Below are positions 1 through 11,985 of a DNA stretch of 64,000 nucleotides, one piece after another (position 1 is the first letter of the stretch; each line of letters starts with the position of its first letter). The translations under genes were made by a program, and so were the position numbers. The stretch is from Welwitschia mirabilis (taxonomy: Eukaryota; Gnetophyta; Gnetopsida; Welwitschiales): contig JBOZIK010000001.1 in the NCBI GenBank assembly GCA_051453625.1, positions 169,837,296 through 169,901,295 on the forward strand, in the 5' to 3' direction. Below the pieces are notes generated by a model. It had not been told where the DNA came from. It saw only the letters and a list, made by a program, of their open reading frames with translations, and searched no databases.

Positions 1-739
1 TAAATTAAAATTAAATACTAAACTAATAGAATAGTATATTGATCTTTCTAATAAATCTACTTCATGTCGATGCATAACAGTAATGACTAAATAAGCAACA
101 TATCTTGAAAATTAAGCTGAAAATTTGGTTGTATACAACTAGTAGCATCCTTATTGAGATATTCTCATAATTGACATATTAAAGCATTTTTCTATGTAGT
201 ATGTCTAACATCTAAAAAGCTAACTACATTTTCTACTTCAATATCATAGTTAAATTTAAGATGTACTACTAAACCAATCTGACCAAGTTGAATAGAATGG
301 TGGCCCTTTTCTTTCCATCTATCAATATCTACTTTATTGAAGAATAATAAGCAAACTAGTCTTGTACCTTATCCTTCAACATCTAAATGGAGTTTTGTTG
401 TCTAATATAACTATATAATTATTTTCTATACTTTCTAATATCATAGAAATCAACTTTTTCTAAATTTGGAAGTCTAACTTTCTTGGTCTTTAAATCATAC
501 CAATATTCATTTTCTAAGACTAAGGTATGGATAAGAGTAAGTTGTTTATTAATTACTGCTAGATTTTAAGATGAAGCATTATTAAAAGTTTAAGAGAAAG
601 ATGTTTCTTGAAAAGCTATATATTTTGTCTATAATCTAACTTACACATCATTTGGAAAAATTAATAACTTAAAAATCAATGATTAATAATAAGCTTCTAG
701 AGATATAATTCTTCAATTCAAGTCTAGACTCTGATACCA
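1..739 (-). pseudogene. Degenerate retroelement or pararetrovirus-like internal fragment (window-edge partial)
   Basis: Reading leftward from an initiator-Met tRNA primer site (727-739), the minus strand keeps two coherent coding stretches, about 480-560 and about 60-390, in different frames. They are broken by several TAA/TAG codons and at least one frameshift. The second stretch has a Gly/Ile/Leu beta-strand-like run, then an Asp-x-Arg-His block followed by an Ala-Leu-Ile helix-like block. This spacing reminded me of the movement-protein domain of plant pararetroviruses (Caulimoviridae). That family assignment is inference from pattern only. An LTR retrotransposon gag is the alternative. 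The fragment runs off the left edge of the window, so reverse transcriptase, which would settle the class, is not visible. Confidence 0.35.
727..739 (-). other. Primer binding site, initiator-Met tRNA type
   Basis: The minus strand reads TGGTATCAGAGTC. This matches the 3' end complement of plant initiator Met tRNA, with one C-to-T change at the end of the usual TGGTATCAGAGC. It fixes the strand of the element to the left, because minus-strand coding traces start just past it. Ty1/copia elements and plant pararetroviruses both use this primer. Confidence 0.75.
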
Positions 740-1060
740 AAGATGATGATTATCGTTTGATCGATGAACAACACATTCTTGATAGTTGAATTTGAGTCTA
801 AAGATGAAGTGATTCAAACAGTGAAGGTTCCTTAAGTACACAATGCTAAAGACAAATCGAGGTCCTAACTAAATGTAATAGTATATGATTATTGATAGGC
901 TAAGCCAAGGTTTCTCCTATCATGAGATAATACTAGAATTGCAATTTAAAGAGAAAACATAATACATCATTCTATTATCAAACTTGATTTATATAAATTT
1001 CACATTACAATCAATCTAAGAGGGCTTCATATATAACATCTAAAATGTTTGGATGCAAGT
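740..1060 (-). promoter_or_regulatory. Leader or LTR-like region upstream of the primer site
   Basis: This is the stretch just upstream (on the minus strand) of the primer site at 727-739. It has no coding trace. A TATA-like run (minus-strand TATATAAATC, near 986-998) lies about 250 bases before the primer site, a plausible place for a transcription start of an LTR or pararetroviral leader. No second LTR copy is visible in the window, so the outer boundary is unknown. Confidence 0.3.
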
Positions 1061-1179
1061 AAGATGGAACCTACTTTATTTGGTATTTTTTTTACTTTAT
1101 CACTTAGTGGAAACTATTGTATATACTAGTGTGGACTACTTTACTAGTAAAGATGGCTTAAAAGAAAAGTAAGAATTAC

Positions 1180-1395
1180 ATAGCATGCATTTTGGCCTTG
1201 AGAGTACTTATTGGTGCATCCACATCAGGAATCATCTTAGATGCTAACATCATCTAGTGAGGCAATGCTTGTATGTTGATAGCATGATATCCTTCTGACT
1301 TCATCCATCCATTAAAGAGTTTTGAAACTAATACAATATTCACATCCTTTTTTATTATCGTCAATATAGAAAAGTTGGTGATCTCATCATTTTTC
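1180..1395 (-). pseudogene. Unidentified short coding remnant
   Basis: About 70 codons on the minus strand stay open apart from one TAG that could derive from CAG. The composition looks protein-like and includes MKSEGYHAINIQALP. I do not recognise the family. It lies on the same strand as the fragment at 1-739, upstream of its leader, so it could be the 3' end of another retroelement. Chance remains possible in this AT-rich DNA. Confidence 0.2.
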
Positions 1396-3246
1396 ATTCA
1401 TGACACTCCTTTGAGTAGTGATTTATATATCAAAATATTCTTAACCACTCATTTCATAAAGATTTAGAAATTTTTGAAATTTAACAATTTCTACTTCTAT
1501 AGATAAATATTTTGTAGTGGAGAGTTAAGAGATAGAATATTTTTATTATTTTACTACTTCATCTTCTTTAAGCATTACTTATTCAAATTAGATGTCTATT
1601 CCTACATCCAAAATTTTTGATGTTCTGGAGGTGCTCATGTTTGACAAAAATCACATGAGTTACAACATAGATCATTGTAATGTGATGAAGATGGTGGCTT
1701 GGTTTATTTACTGCATTTTGTGATGTATATTTTTTAAAATGTTCAAATAAAATTATTTCTTACATAGTGTCTCAAATACAATGAGTTTCGGGTGTAAATG
1801 TTCTTCCTTTAACATGCTATTGTCCTTCCCATGTAATAGGGTATTCTTGAATCTTGCAAAAATGGTCTAGATGTTTGTTAGATGTTAGATGTTAGAAGAG
1901 TAGATTCATCAATTTGATTTTCTTCATTATTTAGAGGTAAATGGATATTTTGGATATATGATTGCAAGCTAGGTCCTTGATGATTTTGTTAATTTCAACT
2001 AAAGGTTTGAAGTGGATATGGGTCTTTGAGCCATCTTTAAATAGTTCTAGATTATATTAAAATTGGAAAGAAGTTTTCTAAGGGTAAATTTTGTATCTTA
2101 TGAAAATATTAGGCTATTTATAAACCTAATGTATTAACTAGATAGAACCAGAAATAATTAGTTGTAGATTCACAGTCAAGTAATCCTATTAACAAAGGAT
2201 ATACATAATAAACAAGACTTTTAGATTTATTATGAGAGTATTAATCTTTTAAAAAGGGTGATTAATTTTTTATTTGAAAAGTACTAATAATTAAGAGAAA
2301 AGTAATGATACCATTTTACTTTTGGAAGAGTAACATTCATTCATCATTTGAATATAAATTTTCAATCCACTCTGCTATGTCTTGATTCCCCTAATATGTG
2401 ACTAGAGAGAAATCAAATCATTTTCATTAAAGTTTGAAACTTTTCTAGTTATTTGATACTTCTATCTGTGTAGAGTTTTTTCTCAAAAGCATTTAACTAT
2501 CAAGGTTACTTGTAATTTGTTAGTCTATTATCTTGTCTAGATGTTAAAGAAATTGAAAACCAATAAAACACAAATATTATTTTTAGTCATATCTAATTTC
2601 TTATTTCAATTTTTTGTAGAAGTAGAAAATTTCTTTGGCAAGGTCATTCAGCATTTGCTACCAAAGAAGAAGCAGACGAAGAGGTTTATTTTCTTTTTTA
2701 ATAATTTCCCATCTTTTAGTTTGAGCTATGTTCTGTTTTAGTTATGTAGATTCTTGCTATGATTTTTACTTTTTGAGAATACTATTTGGAGTAGTTTATT
2801 TGTTGTATGCATATGGGTTTTTATAATTTTACATACTTTATTGTTGTTCTATCCTAGTTTTCTACTTTTGTTTTTTCAAGTTACAATGGTATACTATCAA
2901 AACTCAAATAGCATGATCAAAATATGTGAGATATTAAGATCAAAAGAGTAGCATTTAATATGAAATGAGTGGAATTGTATATGAAGTCTATTGGATTTAC
3001 TATCATCTAGCACTTTACATGTCCTAGTTCATGTTTTATTATATTTAAATTATTTAAGGAAAGTATCTAAACAACAACAATGATAAAAAGTTTGATGCTT
3101 TTAGAAGATGAGAATGTAGGTGACATTGGCTCTTCCTCAGGAAATGTATCTCTGTGTATATACTATAGTAGAATAATCATCTGAAAACTTAGTGCAAGCA
3201 ACAAAAGAGAATGCAAATCATTTAGAAATATAGTCTTGTAAAAATG
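1396..3246. other. AT-rich stretch, no recognisable gene
   Basis: I see no coherent coding trace on either strand. The longest open frame, 66 codons at 2,541-2,741 (+), has low-complexity Phe/Leu/Lys composition and no recognisable motif. The stretch is probably ancient transposon debris. Confidence 0.5.
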
Positions 3247-3707
3247 CACTACAAACAAATAAAATAATAATAGAAATGAAATCTAGATAAAAACGCTCCC
3301 TGTGTTATTACCAACACTAAGGAAATGCTATGAGATGACTATTCAACTCTGAGAAAATGTCATGAAACCACCACAAAATCATGCCAAGCCTTTCTCCATC
3401 TTTTATCTTTCTTAGTATTAGATAGTAATTTTATTCACACATCAGGTTAATAACCTATTCTATTATGGGTAGAGCTACTGTACTTTTCATAAAAAACCAT
3501 CATTTGTTAGTTCTATGAAGTTGTACTTTCGCCTCAAAAGGCTTTTGAGGTGTCGGTCATAAAATCCTTGTTCAAAAGCATGTAAGCTTTTAAGGCAATG
3601 CTTTTTAAGGCGTTTTGTATAGAAATGCCTTAAAAACATTTAAGGCGTTTTTATTGCACTTTTAAGATGTTTTAGAAATTCCTTAAAAGCCTATATTCCT
3701 TGTAGTG
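3247..3707. mobile_element. Short CACTA (En/Spm)-type element, non-autonomous
   Basis: The right end, read on the minus strand from 3,707, starts CACTACAAGGAATATAGGC, the classic CACTA terminus. Inside it, at 3,530-3,690, a subterminal repeat of the type GCCTTAAA/TTTAAGGC occurs several times in both orientations, as expected for CACTA transposase-binding subterminal repeats. A plus-strand CACTACAAAC at 3,247 is the best left-end candidate, giving a 461-bp element without coding capacity. The 3-bp flanks do not match (atg versus gtt), so the left boundary is uncertain. It abuts the truncated L1 endonuclease on its right. Confidence 0.45.
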
Positions 3708-3719
3708 GTTCTCTTATTC

Positions 3720-4918
3720 TTTGGACTAAGGCTAGGGGCGATATCATTTCATTCTCAAATTCTCATAAGATTCCTTGGCTATGTCCTATTTGTTTTTAAT
3801 TATATGGCCTCTGATAGTAAGCCTTCTGATCCTATTATCTAATTTGTGTTGATTAGCTTGCAAGAAGAAAAACCTATTATACTTATCCTCCTCTTTAAGC
3901 CATTTTATTCTTAAACATTCTTTCTAATAATTTTCCTCACCAGCATTTATTTCTTGGAGTTCTAATAGGTACTAATATCCTCTCTTATGAAGTCTATCCT
4001 GGTTCCCTTCCTCCTCTTGCTTATTTTGGATTCTTTGAATTTCATTCTCAAGATCTGCTTTGGAATCAAGCCTTTTTTTATCTTTACTTATCTAGTCCTT
4101 TATAGTGGCTTTTAAGGTATTAAGGCCTCTATAAAGGAAACTTAAGGATTATGTCTTGTCATACTAGGCCCATATTTTTTTCATTAGCATTCTAGTTTCT
4201 ATCTAGTTAATCGAATATTATTCCATGTAAAATGGATTTTTCCAGGGTGCTATTGTCCCCACTCTGAGTTTGATAGAATGGTGATTTGAAGCTATTCTAT
4301 TTAGGCCATAGGCTTTAATTAGATCTTGACTAAATCCTGTCTAATGAGAATTTTATCAATCTTAAACATGATCAAATTGTTGCCTATTTTTTTATTAGAC
4401 CAAGTGTATTTTCATCCAGTAATATGGATATTTGTAAGAGTATTATGTACCAAAAAGTCTTTTAAGATTAAAGCTTCTTTATAATTCTAGTTACCGATCC
4501 TAATTTCTACCAATGATGTAGACATTGATTGAAGTCCTCCACAGTGAGTCATTTGGATTTATCTATCACTGTTCACTATAATTACTCTAATATAGAAGCT
4601 TTATCTTGATTATTTTAAGGACTATAGATATTTGTAATGGTCCAACCTTCTTTTTTAAGGAAGATAATAATGTGGTTCTTCCTACTATTAATTAAATTTA
4701 CCTCTTTTTTATAAAAATTATGAGGCCTCCTGAGTTACTTAGGTTGTATTAGAAAAAAAATTCCATTACTACCTTAGATTCTTTATTTTCATATCATTTG
4801 TTATTTTCATTTCTTGTAAACAAACTAAATTAATATTAAACTAACTAATAAGATTTCTTAGGGTCTTTTTCTTGTAGGAGGACCCTAATCCCCTATAATT
4901 CAATGAGAGATAATTCAT
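3720..4918 (-). pseudogene. L1-type LINE ORF2, endonuclease domain and start of RT region
   Basis: ORF2 starts at an ATG read from 4,918 downward. It begins MNYLSLNYRGLG, matching the plant L1 endonuclease opening (normally LSWNCRGLG). About 35 residues later comes LQEMK, which contains the catalytic Glu of the apurinic endonuclease fold. Further on are a GDFN-type segment (now DFN), a YTWSNKK-like block and a DKIL block, in the right order for the endonuclease. Many in-frame stops and frame slips break it. After the endonuclease, a Lys/Glu-rich linker leads toward the RT, but the trace ends at the CACTA element near 3,707. Function when intact: nicking target DNA and priming reverse transcription. 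Confidence 0.75.
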
Positions 4919-4939
4919 TGAGTCTATTTTTGCCTCTTT

Positions 4940-6029
4940 CTGGGTACTTGACTTTTTTTTGAGTGTATCTTTAATGGTAGCTTGGGAGCTATTGGCCACA
5001 TTCTCTGTCATTTCCCTTTCTCAAAGGGTTCTATTGTTAGGCCTTCCTCTCATCTGAATTTTTACATCATTAGACTCATCAGTATTTGGTGGATTTAGAG
5101 GTTGTTAAGAGTTCTCTTCATTCATAAGAGGTTGAAAGGGATTGTGCTCCCTCTTTTAAACCTTCTTCTCCTTGTTTTCCTTGGTTTTCTTGGACAAAAT
5201 CGTAGTGCTTTTCGCCAAGTTTTCCTTTCTTTTTTTATGTTGACATAAGCTTTAATTATATCTGGTCTTCCCATAAAAAGTACAAGTTTCCTTTTGTTTT
5301 TCATCAATATTAACTAACCATTTTCTACATTTTTCTCTTAAATATCCCATTCTACCACAATGAGAGTATGTCTTTTTAGATAAAACACATCTCTCCAAAA
5401 TGTATTCTAATTTTCCACAAACATTACATGGGACTGGAAGGTTCTCATAAGAAACTTCAAGATCATAAATACCCCATTTAGATCTGAATTTTATGGATTG
5501 TATATCCTTTATCTCCTTTAAACTCATTCAAATACAAAACCTAGTTAGGACTAGTATTGTTTATTTGATGGTGACTCTATTAAGCTTGATTAATTCACCA
5601 AACTAGGATGTAATTTTTCTTAAGAGGTATTCATGCCAAAACTCCAATAGAAACTTATGGATGCGGATTCATATAAGTGACTTTCTAAATAGGTTTAGGT
5701 TCAATTGCAACCCTAACATCCATTTGGCTAAGGCGAGTTCCCTCATCCAAAGAACCAAGGTTCTCTTATAATTATTCCATCCCTACCTCATTCATTGTCT
5801 AACTGGAAACACACCATCCCTTATGGCATAGCAATAACTTTAACTTTACTAACTCCTGTCCATTTATTTGCCATCCATTTTCTGATCCGATTTAGCCTGG
5901 ATCTTAGGCTAGATGAAACAAATTTTTAATTAAACTATACTAGAGTTTCTTCTCACTCTCAGAGTAAGCCCCTTCATCAATATCTAAAACTAGGGTTTCC
6001 CCTTTCTTGAAGAACTTAGTCTTCTCCAT
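4940..6029 (-). pseudogene. L1-type LINE ORF1 (DUF4283-like plus zinc knuckles)
   Basis: ORF1 starts at an ATG read from 6,029 downward; the first 29 codons (MEKTKFFKKGETLVLDIDE...) are open. A DUF4283-like stretch follows at about 5,900-5,650 in shifting frames. Two zinc-knuckle blocks lie within the open frame 5,527-5,252: CNVCGKLEYILERC and CGRMGYLREKC, each with Tyr where the knuckle His is expected (a C-to-T change of CAC/CAT). A Lys/Arg-rich tail follows at 5,307-5,122. ORF1 proteins bind the LINE RNA and accompany it to the nucleus. Order and spacing to ORF2 at 4,918 fit one element. It is broken by stops and frameshifts. Confidence 0.75.
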
Positions 6030-6300
6030 TTTGGAGAACAAGCCCCTCAAAAAAAATCCATAAAGTGGAACAAAATCAAGATTTTAAAAAAAAAATTTTT
6101 TTTGACTTACCTATAAATAGACTGTCTGGTGGCAGAAATCACCCCCTGCACACCGTGACTAGGAGTTAAAACTGCCCTTGCTAATCTGAGGTCTTCTAAG
6201 CTCTCATTCCCTCCTGTACTCCAGATCAGCTGAACCCTAGCAGAGCTTAAAAAACCCTAGTAAAGCTCTTCGATCCTCTATCATGCTAGTTCTTAATTCT
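6030..6300 (-). other. Probable 5' untranslated region of the L1 element
   Basis: Minus-strand sequence just upstream of the ORF1 ATG. It is noticeably richer in G and C (6,130-6,290) than its surroundings and contains no coding trace. The change to very AT-rich DNA after about 6,300 is the likely 5' end of the element. I could not find a target-site duplication. Confidence 0.45.
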
Positions 6301-7117
6301 TCATAGATTTATAAACATATTTAATAAATTTAAAACACACATTGAAAGAATAAATCTTCTTCTATGCATCAATTTTAAAACCACCATGTGCTACAATGAG
6401 ATAACCTTTTCTAGTTTCAATGAATAAGAAAAATGATTATTGTATAAATTAAGTACTTTTACATATATTAGAAAGGATAAAAGTTCATAACAAATTTAAA
6501 TCCAGTCATTCATACTTCTTGGTTTATGAATAAGAGTGTATGTACTTATGTACATGCTCACTAATTTTATGGTCCACCAAATTCATTGACACAAAACATT
6601 AAAAAAAAATTATATAGTGAAATGTAGTACATTTAAATTTTTATTCACTTCTTTTATCAATTACATTAATAATTTACTTTTACCAAGTAATTTTACTTTT
6701 CTAACTTGAATGAAACACATGAACAAATGAGTAATATAAAGATTTAATGTTCTATCTATGTAAATATTTTATGATTATTGTATACCTTTTTGTATAATTT
6801 TTAATTTAATAATTTTACCATATAAATTAGATGCCTTTACATAAATTAAATTATTTAATTTTAACATTTGAATAGCTTTGTTTATTAATTCCTTCAATAT
6901 TATAATTTTATATAATAATTATCAATAATATCAAAAATATGAAAATTGTTAAAAATTAAGATTAATTACTTAAGATATCATACAAGCATCCACACTTTAA
7001 AATTTAGCGTAATGAATATTTTGGAGATGAGAAAAATAAGAATACAAGACATCCTTGGTTATAAAATTAATTTAGTTTCCATAAATAAGTTTCATATTAG
7101 ACTATAATATTGAGAAG
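6301..7117. other. Very AT-rich stretch, nothing recognised
   Basis: No coding trace, repeat match or terminal motif seen. It lies where the 5' end of LTR A would be expected if that LTR were as long as LTR B, so it may be an insertion into, or a replacement of, the LTR start. Confidence 0.45.
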
Positions 7118-9915
7118 TGTCATATAACACATAGTCCTTTTTCATCATGATATCCCATTCACTCACTAATGTGATAATTCTGAACCATTCTAACATCAGA
7201 TACATAACATCACACCATATTAGAGCATATGAGGACATTAGTACCTTAGAAATTTGCATTCTGGGAGCTAACATTTATTTAGTACTAGTTATTTTTGAGT
7301 AAAAATTGATGTTTCCATATAATATTGGTCAAAAGGCTAAAAATCAAGTCAATTAGTAATTTTAGATTTTTAGTGGTTGTTAGTGTAACGTCCTATGACA
7401 TTACAACACCATTTCAGAGTGAAAATTTTCATTCTAGCATAATGTAACTATTTAACTTTTAATAATGTAAATTACATTGTTAAAATTATATGTTATGATA
7501 ACTTTGTCACCTAAAATTGAGCATAGCACATATATAAAGAACCCTACCCTAATTCCAAACCACACATCTAGCTATATCTATCCATATTGAAGCTAAGTAC
7601 ATGGACTCAAACTGATTTCAAGATAGTTTTAAGTATGGGAAGGATTTTTCAACTACATTCTATCTCTTTTTTTTAAGAGGGTAAACTAGATAGGCAGGTA
7701 TGTGCCATACAAATGCCCAATGGAACTTGAGCCTGTGCAAACTATGCATCCCTGCTAATGCAAGGGCTTAAACTTGAGAACCTCTATTTATTATGTCCAA
7801 GACTTTACCATTATGGCAATCGATCTTGGATACTACATTCTATCTCTTATTTCCTCACTTCTAAGTTGGTATTCTCTCTATAATAGGTTTGGAAGCCTTT
7901 TTAATTATTCATTCTCATCTATTTATGCCATATACATCTATTTTGATCCTTCTATATCTTCTCACAACCCCTTTTTCATCTCTTTTCTCGCATTTTCATC
8001 CATCCATAGGGCATTTTGGGGATGGTGAAGTGCACGTGAATAGGCAATGCAAGAAGAGTAGAAGACATATAATCTTATAAGTATTTATATTTAATGCTAA
8101 TGGGAAGGATCATGACTACATTTAAAACCATTAAGTGTTATCTTCCTTATGTTTTTATGCTTATATTTACTTGATTTGTGCATTTTAATCATGTATTTAT
8201 TTTAATTAAATTAGACTTCTAAAATAATCTTACATATTTAGTGATAATAAAATTGTAGAATATATGGTATCTATTAAAGCATTGTCTAATTATACATGGT
8301 TGGTAAAGCTATGTTAAAGAAAGCATGTCTTCTTTTCTAATTCTCAAGATTTTACCTATCTTCTTAAATAATGGATGATGAATTTCTCTTTTCTCATTTT
8401 CAATAAAATAAATGTAACACATACATATGTTATTTTTTTAGTTTTGGATTTAAAATTACTTATTTTTTGTATTAGTTATCGTGTTTTCTTTCTTCTCTCC
8501 TCACTTGAAGTAAAATTAGTTAATTGTAGTACTTGTTTTAAACATAACTCTTTTTTTGCAACTCCAGCTGCTTTGAAATTTTATTAAGAGATTTATATCT
8601 TGATTTAGAAAATTTCATATCTTTATCCTTCAAATTTCCATTTTTAACCATTTACAATTGAGTCACAATTTTACTTTGAAAATTTTCTAAATTAAGAAAT
8701 CTTAACCTCTTTTTGCTCATTGAGTTTTTCCTATCAATATTGATGTATTTTCAAAAATTTAAGATTTGATCTTGTATTATATTTTAATTACATATAGAAT
8801 ATGAAATATATTTTTTTCAAGTATTATAGTTTTTGTAATATTATTGGTCAAAGTAAGATTGATTATAATTTTTGCAAATTTTTCCAAAGAGAGTTTTTTA
8901 TCTATTTTAATTGATTTTATTGGATCTTAAATATTTCACTTTCTACATTTGTTCTAAGACATATTATAAGTATTTTAAAAGTTTTAAAAAGATTCTAAGC
9001 TCTTATCCTTGAGTTTCTTTTTCTCCTTTTCTTTCCTTTGTTTTTTAGTTAAAATAACATGAAATTAATTAAGTTTACTTTGATTACTAAACATTGACAT
9101 GTTGGTTTTTATCAGTTACTTGTTAATTCATAACTATTTTAGATGTTACATCACTTTGCTAACTCATTACATGTTTGATTAAGACTTACCATTCAAGTCA
9201 AATTCATTGATATTTAGTGAAAATGTTATTAACGTCAATTGACTTTTTATGTTAATTTAAAAAATCATGTTTTTAAAGTTTTATCTTTTGATTCCAACCT
9301 ATTAAACAATTAGTATAGAATGAAATAAGATGTTTGAATGACTCATATACATCCTTTTCACATGATCTCAAGTAGTAAAATTTTCTAGAAAATTCATTTT
9401 TACATAAAGAATGACTTAATTAGTTTTGATTGCATTAAATGTTTTAATTGTTCGTTTGAGTTAGAAATGTTCATTTAGATTAATAGTAGATATTTATAAA
9501 AAATACTTGATCTTCTTATATCTTGTATTTCTTTTCATGCAAACCTCATAAAATTTTTATTTTTTTACACATGTAGTTATTAAAATTAATAATATATCAT
9601 GTCTTGTAATTTTATGAAAGTTACTTATAGATAGTTGTTTTACCATGTAAAGTAATAGTTTAATAAAGGAATGAATAATATTTTCATAAAATGATATATG
9701 CTAAGTATCCATTGGTTTAATACTTGTGTGCTTACACTATATATGAAATTTGATCTAGTATATTTATTTATGGTTTATTGTAAATTATTTATGTTTGATT
9801 TTCTTTCGTTAAGTTAAATTATTATGTTAAGGACACAAATATTATTGCAAAGGCTCAGAGCATGATCTCCTCATGTCAAAGTATGATCTCCTCATTTAAA
9901 AAATTGAGTTTTTTA
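7118..9915 (+). repeat. 5' LTR (LTR A) of the Athila-like element
   Basis: About 2.8 kb are homologous end to end with 27,695-30,640 and lie directly before the primer binding site. Compare the shared string ACTAATGTGATAATT at about 7,163 and 27,735. The true 5' terminus is unclear: homology starts near a TGTC at 7,118, yet LTR B appears to start about 250 bases earlier relative to it. Relative to LTR B it carries an extra SINE (7,669-7,831) and lacks the CpG-rich insertion. Near the 3' end there is a short direct repeat of ATGATCTCCTCAT (about 9,862 and 9,883). Open frames inside it (7,774-8,080, 8,375-8,587) are not genes. Confidence 0.7.
7669..7831 (-). mobile_element. SINE with perfect 17-bp target-site duplication
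   Basis: A 163-bp insertion in LTR A, absent from LTR B. It is bracketed by ACTACATTCTATCTCTT at 7,652-7,668 and 7,832-7,848. On the minus strand it begins with a tRNA-like head containing a plausible RNA polymerase III A-box (around 7,815, ...CCATAATGGTAAAG) and a degenerate B-box (GAGGTTCTCAAGTTTAAG, about 7,767-7,784). It ends in a run of A (plus-strand T run at 7,669-7,674). Size, tail, A/B boxes and long duplication together are diagnostic of a tRNA-derived SINE that jumped after the host LTRs had formed. Confidence 0.8.
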
Positions 9916-9919
9916 AAAT

Positions 9920-9937
9920 TGATGTCGTTATTAGGGA
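9920..9937 (+). other. Primer binding site, tRNA-Asp type
   Basis: TGATGTCGTTATTAGGGA equals the tRNA-Asp-type site of Athila/Tat elements (TGGCGTCGTTGCCGGGGA) with transitions only (five changes, all G-to-A or C-to-T). It sits just past the end of LTR A and about 570 bases before the gag trace. Confidence 0.7.
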
Positions 9938-10499
9938 TACTTGTAATTATTTTCAAAGTTTTGGTAATCTCTAAAGTGATTATATGAGAAACACTCTAAG
10001 CACATAATAAGATGCATGTAATATAGAGGTTATGAAATATTGTACTTGTCTTTTTGAATAAACATATACTTATGAAAGTTACTTTGTTTTCGTATGCTTT
10101 CTGTACACAAATGAATTGACATGTCCATAAGCACAACATTAATTCAACAATTCTTGTAGGTGTATGAGTTCTAAAATTTATTACCTTTTATACATCTCTC
10201 TTTATATTATTTTTCATATTATGGACATATGAGTAAGTCTTAGATTTATACTAGAAAAGTTTAGAAAGGTTGCATAGTTCTAAGTTTACATTGCCAAATC
10301 AACCTTTTTCACCATTATTAATATGACCTTAAGTTTTTAACCACCTTATTGAATGCTTAAATTCTCTTGCTTTCCAAATGGCTAACTAAGATAATAATGC
10401 ATAAAATCCTGATTCGCAACCTCTTGTTAGGTAATTTTTTTAAAGTAAATAAACTAATTACATTTTTTTTAAACTCTAGATATTGTAGTTTCTATAAAA

Positions 10500-11300
10500 A
10501 ATATTAGAATTTACCTAGCTTTCATGGTTTAGATCATGAAGATCCTTATGAGTTTTTGGAAGAATTTGACTTAGTTTATAAGATTAAGACTCAGGCTCAT
10601 TCAAATGTAGTCAAGTTAGTAATTATTCATCTTTTTTTAAAAGATAGAACTAGACATTGGCTTAGATTATTTGTAATAATGAGGATATTTCAAATCTTGA
10701 AAAGTTGAAAAAATATTCCATTAATAAATTTCATTCTACTTGTACTAATTAAATGAGAACACTTATCACTATCTTTAAGCAATCTTATAATGAATCTTAT
10801 TTTAAAGCTTTTAAGTGTTTTAGAGACCATTTTATTAAAAATTCTAATCATGATTTTCAAGTTTAGGTCAGTTGAATTAGAAGGTCTAAATAAAGAAACT
10901 ACAAATATGGTAGAACATTTAACTAACAGGGGAATTATGAGATGAAAACTTGATAAAGCTTGAAAGGAATTGGAAGAAATAGTAAAAGTTATGCATAGAT
11001 GGAAAGATATTAAAAATGACCATGATAGAAGTAATATTAGATTAAATGATCTTACAAATAGGGATAAATCAATTGATGAATTAATAAAAAAAATGAAACA
11101 TTTATTTTCTTGTTTAAAAGATCTTAAATTATAACAAGGTAAATTAAGTAAAATCTAACTCCGTCTTCTTCAAGTTCATATTTTTGTAAGTTTTATTAAG
11201 TAGAAGACCATTCCATTAAGTTATGTTAGAATTTCAAGGTAACTTAAAATGCTTTCCATCATCATCAATATTTTAAAGCTTATGTCTTTAATAAAATTAT
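10500..11300 (+). pseudogene. gag of the Athila-like element
   Basis: The frame from 10,514 reads FHGLDHEDPYEFLEEFDLV, then a helix and KDRTRHWLRL, the core of plant Ty3 capsid (retrotransposon gag) domains. After frameshifts near 10,680 and 10,860, a helical Glu/Lys/Asn-rich region follows. It ends in a zinc knuckle at about 11,180-11,222: C-x2-Y-x4-H-x4-C, with the second Cys changed to Tyr. Gag forms the capsid that packages element RNA. Scattered TAA/TAG codons mostly fit former Gln codons. No N-terminal start is visible. Confidence 0.75.
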
Positions 11301-11985
11301 AATTCTCCTTTACTATCCAATAAGTGTACAAATCCTCATCTAAACAATTTCCCTTAAAATCATAATCTTAATGCTTTTCATCCTTATAGTAATCAAACTT
11401 AATAGCCACACAAGCCTTGACCTCTCCTGCATCCTCAAGAAAATAAGTTGGAAGAAACGATGAAGTTGCTCACAAATCCAATTGGACAAATGAAATAAAT
11501 CTTAATTTTATGTTCTAATAACAAAATAAGGAGAAGAGTCATCTTAGTTTACCATTTCAATCTACTCTTAATATAAAATCAATTAATGTGATAGAAGAGC
11601 GCACTAATGAAAATTCCATTACATTTAAAATTAAAAAATTATTTTTGATTGTAATCCTAAAGTAAATGAAGGCAACCATTTAGAGAAATTAATACAAAAT
11701 CTCAAATCTACATCTAGAAAGAAGTTTCAAAGAAAAAATTTAGATAATTCCATCTCATTTTCAAGTCATCTTCAATCTGATAAAAGTTGTAATTATATGG
11801 ATATTCATAAAATATTTAAAAATGTTAATATTAATCTTTTTCTTCTTAAGGTAATTAAGAAAAAACCATCTTATGTAAAAATTTCTCAAAGATTTTCACA
11901 CTGTAAAAGAAAAATTCAACCCTTTAAAGAAATGTTAATCTTATTAGTTTAATACTTGAATTTTGCGATTAAACATTCCTATGAA

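Noticed and set aside
2541-2741. 66-codon plus-strand frame
   Set aside because: Low-complexity Phe/Lys composition and no motif; expected by chance in AT-rich DNA.
7774-8080. 84- and 63-codon overlapping plus frames
   Set aside because: They begin in or beside the SINE and run through LTR A; the matching LTR B has no such frames.
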